Shown one piece after another: positions 8,495 through 16,626 of a stretch of DNA of 64,000 nucleotides. The position numbers and the translations under genes are program-made. Under the pieces are notes generated by a model. The model saw only the letters and a list, made by a program, of their open reading frames with translations, searched no databases and was not told where the DNA came from. Source of the DNA: Mycobacterium sp. URHD0025 (lineage in GTDB: Bacteria > Actinomycetota > Actinomycetes > Mycobacteriales > Mycobacteriaceae); NCBI RefSeq assembly GCF_000426065.1, contig NZ_AUEQ01000009.1, positions 372,001-436,000 of the forward strand, written 5' to 3'. Each line of letters opens with the position of its first letter. Positions within the stretch are counted from its first letter, which is position 1.

Positions 8495-9190
8495 TCATAC
8501 GCGTAAGCGTTCGCCGATCGGCTTGTCCATCTGTGCACGCACCGCGCGGGTCATGTCATCGGCCAGCACCTCGTCGGCGCCGGACTCGATGCCGTCGAGC
8601 ACCTGACGGACCACGTCGGCGGGGTCTGACTTCGGAGCGTCCGCGAACGCGGCCATATCGGTGTCCACCAGGCCGACGTAGACGCCGACCACCTGCACGC
8701 CGCGCGACCCGAGTTCAAGTCGCATGGAGTCGGTGGCGCTCCACATCGCGGCCTTCGACACCCCGTAGCTCGCACCGATGGGCATCCATGCGAGCACGGA
8801 CGCGACGTTGACGATCGCACCGGATCTTTCCGCGATCCGGTCGGCGAACGCGGATGCCATCGCCAACGGGCCGAACAGGTTCGTCTCCATCTCTTCGCGC
8901 AGACCGGAGCTGTTCGCGTCAAGGACCGAGGCTCCGCGGACGATGCCGGCGTTGTTGATCAGCAGGCTGACGTCGGACGCCACTTCGGCTGCCCTTGCGA
9001 CGGATGCCGCGTCGGTGACATCGAGCTGAAGCGCGACGACTCGCGGATCTTCGACCTCGATCGCCCGCGGATCACGGGCGGCCGCATACACTTTCGCCAC
9101 TCCGCGGTCCAGGAGCTGCGCGACGTATTCGCGTCCCATGCCCCGGTTGGCTCCGGTGACCAGAACTGTCTGCTCGGCAAGCGCGGTCAT
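8495..9190 (-). CDS. SDR oxidoreductase
   Basis: The 231-aa classical SDR has TGANRGMG near residue 13, NNAG near 86, VASVLAW near 130 and YGVSK near 143-147. The start overlaps the 3' end of the upstream alpha/beta hydrolase by 4 bp, so translation is coupled. It is the last gene of a minus-strand operon (SDR, hydrolase, SDR, DUF4345 protein) reading away from two TetR operators at 11312-11382. The cluster looks catabolic (lipid, terpenoid or xenobiotic), but the substrate is not determinable. Confidence 0.87.
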   Translation of the reverse strand: MTALAEQTVLVTGANRGMGREYVAQLLDRGVAKVYAAARDPRAIEVEDPRVVALQLDVTDAASVARAAEVASDVSLLINNAGIVRGASVLDANSSGLREEMETNLFGPLAMASAFADRIAERSGAIVNVASVLAWMPIGASYGVSKAAMWSATDSMRLELGSRGVQVVGVYVGLVDTDMAAFADAPKSDPADVVRQVLDGIESGADEVLADDMTRAVRAQMDKPIGERLRV

Positions 9191-10059
9191 GCGATCGTCG
9201 CTCCCAGGAACTCGAGCGCTTCGGGGACGAACCGCTCATGGGCCTGGAAGATGCCGCCGTGCCCCGCATCGGGGTAGATGCGCAGCGTCGCATTGGGCAG
9301 GCGTCGAACCAGGTCGTAGGAGTTGACCGTCGGCACCATGCGGTCGTCATCACCGTTGGCCACCAGGACGGGCTGACGGATGGTCGAGAGGTCCGCCGGC
9401 TTCTCGAGGCCCCACGCATGAATCGCCTTGAGCTGCGTCCGGAAAGCTCCGAGTGCCATCGCCTTGTCCCGATCGTTCGTACGTTCCTTCAATCGCTTGA
9501 TGAACGCCTTGGCCTCGGACTTGCCGTGTCCCGTTCGGGTGAAGAACAGAAGCTCTTTGGGATCCTTGAAGGTGGCGAATGCGTGGAGCGTGTCGAGGTA
9601 GGTCAGTCTCGTCACGTTGACGATGCCCTCACCTCCCGCGGGGCCCGTCCCCGCGAGGATGGCTTTCCGCACCAGCGCGGGCTCTCGTTGCGCGATCACT
9701 TGCGAGACCATTCCGCCGAGGGAGAACCCGAGAAGATCGACCTGCTCGAGTCCGAGCGCACGGATGAATGCCACGGCGTCGTCCGCCATGGCCTCGACGG
9801 TGTCCGGTGTCTTGCCCCCGGAACCACCGACGCCGCGATTGTCGAAGGTGATCACGCGATGCTTGGCCGCGATGCCGTCGACAACCCTCGGGTCCCAGTT
9901 GTCGAGATTGGCGGCCAGGTGATTGAGGAAGATCACGGGCACGCCGGTATCGATGCCGAGCTCCCGGTAGACGAATCGGGTTCCGCCCACGGAGACCGAT
10001 TTCGTCGGCGCGTTTTTGTACGACGTGCCGCCCCAGTGGGTGCTTCGTTTGCTTGTCAT
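9187..10059 (-). CDS. Alpha/beta-fold hydrolase
   Basis: The 290-aa protein has the canonical fold: the oxyanion segment FLNHLAANLDNWDPRVV near residue 45, the nucleophile elbow GFSLGG near 117, the acidic residue in VANGDDDRMVP and the catalytic His in DAGHGG near residue 268. The sequence resembles esterases, lactonases and haloperoxidase-like hydrolases. It overlaps the next SDR by 4 bp and follows the upstream SDR after 14 bp, so it is a member of the same operon. Substrate unknown. Confidence 0.87.
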   Translation of the reverse strand: MTSKRSTHWGGTSYKNAPTKSVSVGGTRFVYRELGIDTGVPVIFLNHLAANLDNWDPRVVDGIAAKHRVITFDNRGVGGSGGKTPDTVEAMADDAVAFIRALGLEQVDLLGFSLGGMVSQVIAQREPALVRKAILAGTGPAGGEGIVNVTRLTYLDTLHAFATFKDPKELLFFTRTGHGKSEAKAFIKRLKERTNDRDKAMALGAFRTQLKAIHAWGLEKPADLSTIRQPVLVANGDDDRMVPTVNSYDLVRRLPNATLRIYPDAGHGGIFQAHERFVPEALEFLGATIA

Positions 10060-10073
10060 GATTAATCCCTTTC

Positions 10074-10895
10074 CTATGACGTGGTCGCCGCGGCCAGCAC
10101 CGCGTCGTTGACCGCGGTGGGCGTGATGGCGACGACGGCCTTCTGGGTGCGACTGATGATGTCCAGCAGATAGCGACGCTTGGGGCGCCTGGATGTCAGC
10201 GCGTGATCAACAGCCTTGGTGACCCGCTTGGGGTCGGCTGCCAGTTTTTGCATACGTCCCAACAACTTCCGGCTGCCGGCGAGGTGCGACGCGTACAGCC
10301 GGCGGTGCTCGTCACTGAGTTGTTTGGTCATGTGGTCGTAGTCACCGAGCACGTCGGCCCACATGTCGGTCCGGATCGGTCCCGGCTCGATGAGTGACAC
10401 CGGAATCCGCCACGGACGCAACTCCATCCGAAGCGCGTCGGCCAGGGATTCGATCGCGTACTTCGACGCGGTGTAGGCGCCGGTCCCCGGTGTGGTGATC
10501 AACCCGCTGACCGAGGACATGAACACCACCCGGCCGCGGGCGGCGCGAATATTCGGTAGCACGGCCTGGGTCACGGCGATCTGCGAGATGACATTGACGT
10601 TGAGCTGTTGCGTCAGATCATCAAGGGACAGCCCCTCGACCGGTCCGTTGACGATGATGCCCGCGTTGTTGACGACGCCGTTCAGTTCGGCTGGTAGCTG
10701 ATCGGGAAGCGCCGCGATCGCGGATCTGTCGGTGATGTCGAGCGCGATCGCGTGCACATTGGGCAAGCGATCGAGGCTGTGCAGGGCGGCATCGGACCGA
10801 GCAGTGGCATACACGTCCCAACCTCGGCGGCTCATGTGCTCGGCGATCGCCAGACCGATGCCCCGGCCCGCGCCGGTAACGAGTACGGAGGGCAT
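10074..10895 (-). CDS. SDR oxidoreductase
   Basis: This is a 273-aa SDR with TGAGRGIG near residue 7, NNAG near 78, MSSVSG near 128 and YTASK near 141-145. The start at 10895 (MPSVLVTGAG) is chosen because it places the cofactor motif at the N-terminus; the longer frame to 11027 would overlap the DUF4345 gene. The ATG lies one base after the upstream stop. The C-terminal about 70 residues (after residue 200) resemble the longer hydroxysteroid-dehydrogenase-like SDRs. It belongs to the TetR-controlled operon. Confidence 0.85.
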   Translation of the reverse strand: MPSVLVTGAGRGIGLAIAEHMSRRGWDVYATARSDAALHSLDRLPNVHAIALDITDRSAIAALPDQLPAELNGVVNNAGIIVNGPVEGLSLDDLTQQLNVNVISQIAVTQAVLPNIRAARGRVVFMSSVSGLITTPGTGAYTASKYAIESLADALRMELRPWRIPVSLIEPGPIRTDMWADVLGDYDHMTKQLSDEHRRLYASHLAGSRKLLGRMQKLAADPKRVTKAVDHALTSRRPKRRYLLDIISRTQKAVVAITPTAVNDAVLAAATTS

Positions 10896-10896
10896 G

Positions 10897-11298
10897 TCAC
10901 ACCGCCTTCGCCGAAAGGCGCCGCTGCCAGGCGAGCAGAATCGGCACGCCGACGGTCTCGAGGGCGATTGCCCCCAGCGCGACGGGGTGCGGACGCCCGC
11001 GCTGTTGCCATGACCCCAGCCGCGCAACGCCTCCCAGCGCTATGGTCGCTGCCGCGAATGACACGGCCGGCGACTTGTCGATATGACGGAGTTGAGACCA
11101 GATCACCGGCCCGACAGCGAATTTGAACACATTGGCATACCGCAGAGAACTGTCCACTGTCGGACTCACCTCGGGTGAGCCGCCCGGCACTCCTTGCGCG
11201 CCTCGCAGAATCTCACCGGTTGCGCTCGCCACAGGTACCGCCGCGAGCACACCCAACGTCCATTGCAGTCGTCGCCTGCTGTCCCATTGGTGCACCAT
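10897..11298 (-). CDS. DUF4345-like small membrane protein
   Basis: The 133-aa hydrophobic protein has about four predicted membrane segments: residues 12-28, 55-70, 78-92 and 103-120. The central block SPTVDSSLRYANVFKFAVG and the C-terminal E-x-x-G-x-P motif resemble DUF4345, a membrane family without known function. It is first in the minus-strand operon and faces the TetR gene at 11391 across the operator region 11312-11382. A role in uptake or as a membrane partner for the enzymes is possible but not shown. Confidence 0.7.
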   Translation of the reverse strand: MVHQWDSRRRLQWTLGVLAAVPVASATGEILRGAQGVPGGSPEVSPTVDSSLRYANVFKFAVGPVIWSQLRHIDKSPAVSFAAATIALGGVARLGSWQQRGRPHPVALGAIALETVGVPILLAWQRRLSAKAV

Positions 11299-11311
11299 GC
11301 CGAGCTCCTAA

Positions 11312-11327
11312 TATACCGATCGGTGTA
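11312..11327. promoter_or_regulatory. TetR operator copy 1 (TATACCGATCGGTGTA)
   Basis: This near-perfect 16-bp palindrome sits in the gap between the minus-strand operon starting at 11298 and the TetR gene at 11391. Related 16-mers occur at 11367, 12512 and 12547, so it is one of four boxes with the core ACCGATCGGT. Confidence 0.65.
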
Positions 11328-11366
11328 CTTGCTGATCGGTGACGCTACACGCCTTTGCCCGCGATG

Positions 11367-11382
11367 TAAACCTATCGGTATA
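11367..11382. promoter_or_regulatory. TetR operator copy 2 (TAAACCTATCGGTATA)
   Basis: This second, less symmetric copy of the operator starts 24 bases before the TetR ATG at 11391. The position suggests autorepression of the TetR gene. Confidence 0.6.
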
Positions 11383-11390
11383 CTCGGACC

Positions 11391-11948
11391 ATGACCGGTC
11401 GCGGCGCCCGACAGCGCATCCTCAACACCGCCATCGACCTGTTCTACCGTGAAGGCATCAATGCCACCGGCGTCGAGCGGCTCGCCAGCGAAGCCTCGGT
11501 CTCCAAACGAACTCTCTACCAACATTTTCCGAGCAAGGCCGCCGTCGTAGAGGAATACCTGCGGTGCATCCAGCAAGGTGTCGGAGATCCCATCCACCCC
11601 GGACCCGACGCGTCGAACAGCACACCACGAGAGCGCATTCTCGCGCTGTTCGCCACCCCGTCCCCGGATGGGCAGATGCGCGGGTGCCCCTTCCACAACG
11701 CGGCGGTCGAAGCTGCCGAGGCGATGCCGGAAATTCAAGACATCGTCCACGAACACAAGCGCAACTACATCAAGGGCCTGATCAGGCTGGCTCGCCAGGC
11801 CGGTGCCAGCAACCCCACCCTGCTGGGCAATCAACTCGCGCTTCTCTACGAAGGCGCAGCCGCACTGTCAACCTCCCTCGACGACCCGTCCTGCTGGACA
11901 CATGCGCGTAAGGCGGCCACGACACTGCTGGATCAAGCGGTGCGCTGA
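11391..11948 (+). CDS. TetR/AcrR-family regulator
   Basis: This 185-aa regulator has the HTH at residues about 27-50 (GVERLASEASVSKRTLYQHF). The C-terminal part has the GCPFHNAAVEAAEA segment, seen in a TetR subgroup that often senses reactive or electrophilic compounds through its Cys; that functional link is family knowledge and is not shown here. It is divergent from the minus-strand SDR/hydrolase operon, and two operator copies lie between them. Its 3' end overlaps the 3' end of a second TetR gene by 16 bp. Confidence 0.88.
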   Translation: MTGRGARQRILNTAIDLFYREGINATGVERLASEASVSKRTLYQHFPSKAAVVEEYLRCIQQGVGDPIHPGPDASNSTPRERILALFATPSPDGQMRGCPFHNAAVEAAEAMPEIQDIVHEHKRNYIKGLIRLARQAGASNPTLLGNQLALLYEGAAALSTSLDDPSCWTHARKAATTLLDQAVR

Positions 11949-12502
11949 CCAGGTGGAAGGTGCTGGGCGATCAACTCTTTGAGATGCCGGGCCACCTGCG
12001 TCAGCGGCTTGGTCGACTCCGTGGCGCGGGAAAGGATGATCGCCCCTTCGAGCGCCGCCACGACAGTCGTCGACAACGATTGCGCCGCAGCGCGACCGAT
12101 GCCGTCCTCGATCAGTCTGTCGGCCAGTAGCTGACCCCACTCCGCGAACACCTCGGCGGCGGTACCGGCGGCCTCGGGAGCTTCGCCACGACTGAACGCC
12201 GCCGCCACGATGGGGCAGCCGCCCTCGAAGTCCGTGCTGACCAGCATCTCGCTCCACACGCGGGTAAACGCCCCGATCGGATCCCGCTGCGCGATACATT
12301 CGCGCAGCACAGCGGTCAGTTCATCTCCCGCGGCACGCGTCGCCGCGGCGACCAGCTCGGACTTGCCACCCGGAAAATTCAGGTAGATCGATCGTCGCGT
12401 CACGCCGCTTTCGGACAGGATCTCCGCGATCCCAGTGCCGGCCACACCTTGCTTCTGCATGAGTGTGGCCGTGGCCGACATCAGACGTTCCCGCGCTCGC
12501 AT
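11933..12502 (-). CDS. TetR/AcrR-family regulator (YxaF/LmrA-like)
   Basis: The 189-aa regulator has its HTH at residues about 25-50 (GIAEILSESGVTRRSIYLNFPGGK) and the GGCPIVAAAFSRGE segment near residue 95, as in LmrA/YxaF-type TetR proteins. The start at 12502 (MRARERL) is chosen; the longer frame would cover the operator region and the ECH start. It is divergent from the enoyl-CoA hydratase operon, and two operator copies separate them. Autorepression and control of the ECH/hydrolase/OYE/SDR operon are likely. Confidence 0.87.
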   Translation of the reverse strand: MRARERLMSATATLMQKQGVAGTGIAEILSESGVTRRSIYLNFPGGKSELVAAATRAAGDELTAVLRECIAQRDPIGAFTRVWSEMLVSTDFEGGCPIVAAAFSRGEAPEAAGTAAEVFAEWGQLLADRLIEDGIGRAAAQSLSTTVVAALEGAIILSRATESTKPLTQVARHLKELIAQHLPPGQRTA

Positions 12503-12511
12503 GGCTTGCAC

Positions 12512-12527
12512 TATACCATTCGGTGTA
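12512..12527. promoter_or_regulatory. TetR operator copy 3 (TATACCATTCGGTGTA)
   Basis: The sequence matches copy 1 (11312) at 14 of 16 positions. It lies 9 bases upstream of the minus-strand TetR start at 12502, so it should control that gene. Confidence 0.6.
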
Positions 12528-12546
12528 CTACCGTCGCGTTTGCCAG

Positions 12547-12562
12547 TAGACCGATTGGTATA
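12547..12562. promoter_or_regulatory. TetR operator copy 4 (TAGACCGATTGGTATA)
   Basis: This fourth copy of the 16-bp box is 39 bases before the enoyl-CoA hydratase ATG at 12601. Its centre is 35 bp from that of copy 3. Confidence 0.6.
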
Positions 12563-12600
12563 CCTCGCAGGTCTCTGGCCAACTTCGCCGAAGGAAAGAG

Positions 12601-13566
12601 ATGACTGTGCACCTCCAGGTCGAGGACCGCGGCACCACCATGATCGTGCGGGTCGACGGCGGCCCGCACAGCTTGTTCGGAGTCGAGATCGCCAACGAGC
12701 TCGACGAATTGGTCGCTCGCGTCGACCGTGATCCAACCGTCCACGCCGTCGTGTTCACCGGGGCACGCCCTGGCCGGTTCGTCAGCCACGCCGACGTCCG
12801 GTGGCTGCAAGAAGGCGGAGCGGTGAAACCGAAACTGGGCCGACGCGGCGCCTCGGCCGCCCTTCGGCTTGCCAGAGCCATCGACCGTGCCGGTGTCCCG
12901 GGCCAGGTCGTGGACAGAACTCCGCTGAGCGGCGCCGGCCAGCTCGACCGGCTGCACGCGACGTTCATGAAGATGAATGCCAGCGGCGTCATCTTCGTTG
13001 CGGCGCTGAACGGTTCGGCGCTGGGCCTGGGAGCGGAATTCGCGTGGGCATGCGACCTGCGCGTCATGGCCGACGGTGACTACTTCATCGGCCAGCCGGA
13101 GGTCCTCCTCGGCATCATGCCGGGCGGTGGTGGCTCCCAACGGCTCACGCGCCTGATCGGCACCCACAAGTCATTGGTCGCGATCCTCGAGGGCAAGCCG
13201 TTCACACCTGCGCAGGCGCTGGCCAATGGCGCCGTCGACGATGTCGTCGCACCTGACGAGTTGGTCACGCGGGCGACCGAGCTGGCCGAGCACTTCGGGA
13301 AGCGGACGAAGGCGTCGGTCGAGGGCATCAAGCGGGCGGTCTACTTCGGCGGCTCGATGTCACTGGCAGAAGGTCTGCACGTCGAGCGGACCGAGTTCTT
13401 CCCCACCGATCAGTCGGAGACCGGCCAGGAGCTGATGGTGCAGTACCTCGCGGATACCGACGCCACCGGCGAGTTGCCTCTCTACCACCCCGACACCTAT
13501 GCAGAAGCGCTCGCATCGGGCCGGGTGCCCGCGGTCGGTGCGGCCGACAGGGCGGTGAAGAAGTGA
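12601..13566 (+). CDS. Enoyl-CoA hydratase/isomerase-family protein
   Basis: This 321-aa crotonase-fold protein has both glutamates used by enoyl-CoA hydratases: one in GLGAEFAWACD near residue 145 and one in GQPEVLLGIMPGGGG near residue 165. The oxyanion-hole segments (residues about 58-64 and GSALGLG) are present. It is longer than the usual 260 aa because of an insertion at residues 75-120 and a C-terminal tail. AAGGAAAGAG precedes the ATG. It is first in a plus-strand operon with a hydrolase (4-bp overlap), an OYE homologue and an SDR. A beta-oxidation-like or ring-cleavage step is plausible. Confidence 0.87.
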   Translation: MTVHLQVEDRGTTMIVRVDGGPHSLFGVEIANELDELVARVDRDPTVHAVVFTGARPGRFVSHADVRWLQEGGAVKPKLGRRGASAALRLARAIDRAGVPGQVVDRTPLSGAGQLDRLHATFMKMNASGVIFVAALNGSALGLGAEFAWACDLRVMADGDYFIGQPEVLLGIMPGGGGSQRLTRLIGTHKSLVAILEGKPFTPAQALANGAVDDVVAPDELVTRATELAEHFGKRTKASVEGIKRAVYFGGSMSLAEGLHVERTEFFPTDQSETGQELMVQYLADTDATGELPLYHPDTYAEALASGRVPAVGAADRAVKK

Positions 13567-14483
13567 GCGCCGCACAGCCTTTCACCCGTCACGACGTATC
13601 GTTCGCTTCCGGCGATGACACCTGTGCCGCGTGGCTTTACCTGCCCACCGGAGTGACGTCACCGCCCGTGGTCATTCTCGGGCACGGTCTCGGCGCGACA
13701 CGCGAGATGCGGCTGGACGCCTTCGCCGAACGGTTTGCGCAAGCCGGGATCGCCGCCTTGGCGTTCACCTACCGCCACTTCGGCGACAGCAGCGGTCAGC
13801 CTCGTCAGCTTCTGTCGATCAAGCGACAGCTCGCCGACTGGGATGCCGCCATCGCCTGGGTGAAGAATCGTCGCGGCGTCGACGGTTCCCGCATCGCGGT
13901 CTGGGGCAGCTCCTTCGGCGGTGGGCACGCCATCACGGTCGCCTCGCGCCATCCAGAGCTCAAAGCGGCGGTGGCTCAATGCCCGTTCACCGACGGCTTG
14001 GCCTCCGCGCTCGCGCTGGGCCCCACCGAATCTCTGAAGGTGTTGCCGTTGGTCGCACGAGACTACGTTGCCATGGTCTTGCGCAGGCCGCCCGCGATGA
14101 TCCCGCTTGCCGGCCCCCCGCGCACCGTGGCCCTCATGAACGCCCCGGACGCGCTTCCCGGTTACCTGGCGTTACTACCACCCGACATGACCTTCCGGAA
14201 TGAGGTGGCGGCACGGGTCGCACCGACGATCGCGACCTACCGACCCGGCCGTTCGGCGAAGAACATCACGTTTCCAATCCTGTTCTGCGTCAGCAACACC
14301 GACAGTGTGACGCCGCCTGCCCAAACCCTGCGGTACGCGCACACCGCGCCCAGGGGCGAGATCAAACGTTACGACGCCGGCCATTTCGACTTCTATCTCA
14401 GCGCGCCCTTCGAAGCACTGGTGCGCGATCAGGTCGAATTCCTCACTCGCCATCTACATCCGGCGAATGCCACCCTTTCCTGA
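13563..14483 (+). CDS. Alpha/beta hydrolase (dienelactone hydrolase / peptidase S9-like)
   Basis: The 306-aa hydrolase starts with GTG overlapping the ECH stop (GTGA). The nucleophile elbow is GSSFGG near residue 119, the acid lies near CVSNTDSVTP (residue about 243) and the His in YDAGHFDFY near 275. The HGLGATREMR oxyanion segment (residues 40-49) resembles the Xaa-Pro or S9-type esterases found in degradation clusters. It is translationally coupled to the ECH gene, so it probably hydrolyses an intermediate of the same pathway. Substrate unknown. Confidence 0.85.
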   Translation: MSAAQPFTRHDVSFASGDDTCAAWLYLPTGVTSPPVVILGHGLGATREMRLDAFAERFAQAGIAALAFTYRHFGDSSGQPRQLLSIKRQLADWDAAIAWVKNRRGVDGSRIAVWGSSFGGGHAITVASRHPELKAAVAQCPFTDGLASALALGPTESLKVLPLVARDYVAMVLRRPPAMIPLAGPPRTVALMNAPDALPGYLALLPPDMTFRNEVAARVAPTIATYRPGRSAKNITFPILFCVSNTDSVTPPAQTLRYAHTAPRGEIKRYDAGHFDFYLSAPFEALVRDQVEFLTRHLHPANATLS

Positions 14484-14496
14484 AAGGAACATCCGT

Positions 14497-15741
14497 ATGA
14501 CTTCCCTGCACGACCCGCTGACGCTACCGTGCGGCCAGGTACTGCCCAATCGAATCATGAAGGCCGCGTTGAGCGAAGGGCTCGGCGACAAGCACAACGC
14601 TCCCGACGAGCGTCTGGAGCGGCTCTACACGAGCTGGAGCCACGGCGGCTACGGTCTGATCGTCACCGGCAACGTGATGGTCGACCGCACTCAGCTCGGC
14701 GAGCCGGGCAATGTCGTCATCGAGGACGAGCGCAACCTGGATGCGCTGTCACGATGGGCCAAGACCACCAAGGACGCCGGCGTTCCGATCTGGGTTCAGC
14801 TCAACCACCCAGGGCGGCAGTCGAACCCGCTCGCACTCGGCCACACGCCGGTGGCACCCAGCCCGGTGGCCCTCAACTTCCCCGGTGCGACCACGCCGCG
14901 TGAGCTGACACCTGGCGAGATCGAAGCCATCATCGAACGTTTCGCGAACGCGGCGGCGGTATGCGAGACGGCGGGTTTCGACGGCGTGCAGATCCACGGC
15001 GCGCACGGCTACCTGGTCGCTCAGTTTCTGTCGCCGTTGTCGAACAAGCGCGACGACGAATGGGGTGGTGACCCGGAACGCCGGATGCGCTTCGTGCTCG
15101 AGGTCGTGCGCCGGATTCGCTCACGCGTTTCGCCTGGCTTCGCGGTGGGGATCAAACTCAACTCGGCCGACTTCCAGCGTGGCGGGTTCACCGAAGATGA
15201 ATCACGCTTGGTGGTGGCGGCGTTGGCACGTGAGGGTCTCGACCTGATCGAAGTCAGCGGCGGCAGCTATGAGCAGCCCGCCATGATGGGCAAGGCCGCC
15301 GAGAGCACTCGCAAGCGCGAGGCCTACTTCCTCGAGTACGCCCGCACGGTCCGCGGCCTTGCCGGCGACATCCCGCTGGCCGTCACAGGTGGCTTCCGTT
15401 CGCGAGCCGCGATGGCAGAGGCGGTCGATTCCGGTGAGTGCGACGTCATCGGTCTGGGCCGGCCCACCGCCACCACGCCCGACGCCGCAGATGTGGTGTT
15501 GGCCGGCCGCGCCGAGACACTGGCTTCACACTCATTGCGCGCCGGAATGCGCGGTGTCCTCGGCCGGTTCGTCGACCTGAAGTCCCTCGACGGCATTCTC
15601 GAACTCTCCTGGCACACAGACCAATTGCACCGGGTCGGCGACGGCCTGACACCCGACCTCAACCGCGGGCGCATCGCCACCATGCTTGCGATGCTGCGCC
15701 GCAACGGCACTGTGTCGCTCGGTCGCAAGCGTGGTCTTTGA
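14497..15741 (+). CDS. NADH:flavin oxidoreductase / old yellow enzyme homologue
   Basis: The 414-aa protein has the OYE (beta/alpha)8-barrel signature: the substrate-binding His pair in IHGAHGYL near residue 166, followed by QFLSPLSNKRDDEWGG, and the FMN-phosphate region GGFRSRAAM and VIGLGRP. These enzymes reduce the C=C bond of alpha,beta-unsaturated carbonyls. The start at 14497 is supported by GAAAGGAAC upstream; 14467 would overlap the hydrolase by 17 bp. It fits a degradation operon with ECH, hydrolase and SDR. The start of the next SDR overlaps its 3' end. Confidence 0.88.
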   Translation: MTSLHDPLTLPCGQVLPNRIMKAALSEGLGDKHNAPDERLERLYTSWSHGGYGLIVTGNVMVDRTQLGEPGNVVIEDERNLDALSRWAKTTKDAGVPIWVQLNHPGRQSNPLALGHTPVAPSPVALNFPGATTPRELTPGEIEAIIERFANAAAVCETAGFDGVQIHGAHGYLVAQFLSPLSNKRDDEWGGDPERRMRFVLEVVRRIRSRVSPGFAVGIKLNSADFQRGGFTEDESRLVVAALAREGLDLIEVSGGSYEQPAMMGKAAESTRKREAYFLEYARTVRGLAGDIPLAVTGGFRSRAAMAEAVDSGECDVIGLGRPTATTPDAADVVLAGRAETLASHSLRAGMRGVLGRFVDLKSLDGILELSWHTDQLHRVGDGLTPDLNRGRIATMLAMLRRNGTVSLGRKRGL

Positions 15742-16588
15742 CGTGGAGCGCTATTCGCTGTCCGACAAGGTCGTGCTGATCACCGGAGCCGGCCGCGGGC
15801 TTGGTGAAGCCACCGCCGTTGCGCTTGCTGGTCGAGGGGCTCAAGTCGTGCTGGCGGACGTGAATCTGCCCGCAGTGCAGCAGGTCGCGCGGACGCTGCC
15901 GAACGGTCGTGTTCTGGCGTTGGAATGCGATGTCACCCAGCTGGATTCCGTCCAGGAGGCCGCACGGCGAGCCCGCGAAGAATTCGGGCGCATCGACGTC
16001 GTGATCGCCAACGCCGGCGTTCTCGGGCGTGGCGGCACCCTCCGCACGCTCACCCCAGACCAGGTGGGTGCCGTCATGTCCGTCAACGTGGCCGGAGTCG
16101 TCAATACCGTGGCAGCCACCCTGGAATCCGTGATCCGCAGCCGCGGGCAGATCGTGCTGGTGAGTTCGGTGTTCGCCTACATCAACGGGGCGGGAGCCAT
16201 CCCGTACGCGATGAGCAAGGCCGCGATCGAGCAGCTCGGCCGCGGGCTTCGTGTCGAGTTGGCCTGCCACGGAGCATCGGCGATGACGGCGTATTTTTCT
16301 CTCATCGAGACCGACATGATCCGCCAGGGCGTCGATGCCGATCCGCATGTGTCGGCCCTGCTGTCGGCGATGCCCAAGTTCGTCCTCAAGCGAATCCAGC
16401 CGCAGGCCGCAGCGGCCGCGATCGCGGACGGGCTCCAGAGGCGGCAATCGTCCATCACGGTTCCTGGACGCTGGAGACCCGTCGCCGCCCTTCGAGGCGT
16501 AGCCGGACCGATTGTCGACGCGAAACTCGCACGAGACGCCGCCGTGCGGCGAGCGCTTACGCAACTCGAGAGTCGCTCGCCGGTGTAA
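15731..16588 (+). CDS. SDR oxidoreductase
   Basis: This 285-aa SDR has TGAGRGLG near residue 18, NAGVLG near 90, VSSVFAY near 140 and YAMSK near 156-160. Start choice is unsure. GTG 15731 overlaps the OYE stop by 11 bp, while GTG 15743 lies 1 nt after it; neither has a strong ribosome site. It closes the plus-strand operon of ECH, hydrolase, OYE and SDR. A 38-bp gap separates it from ligC2, which may be read from the same transcript. Confidence 0.84.
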   Translation: MVFDVERYSLSDKVVLITGAGRGLGEATAVALAGRGAQVVLADVNLPAVQQVARTLPNGRVLALECDVTQLDSVQEAARRAREEFGRIDVVIANAGVLGRGGTLRTLTPDQVGAVMSVNVAGVVNTVAATLESVIRSRGQIVLVSSVFAYINGAGAIPYAMSKAAIEQLGRGLRVELACHGASAMTAYFSLIETDMIRQGVDADPHVSALLSAMPKFVLKRIQPQAAAAAIADGLQRRQSSITVPGRWRPVAALRGVAGPIVDAKLARDAAVRRALTQLESRSPV

Positions 16589-16626
16589 TCGGCCGATACA
16601 CCCGCCGTCACGGAATACTGGTCCCC

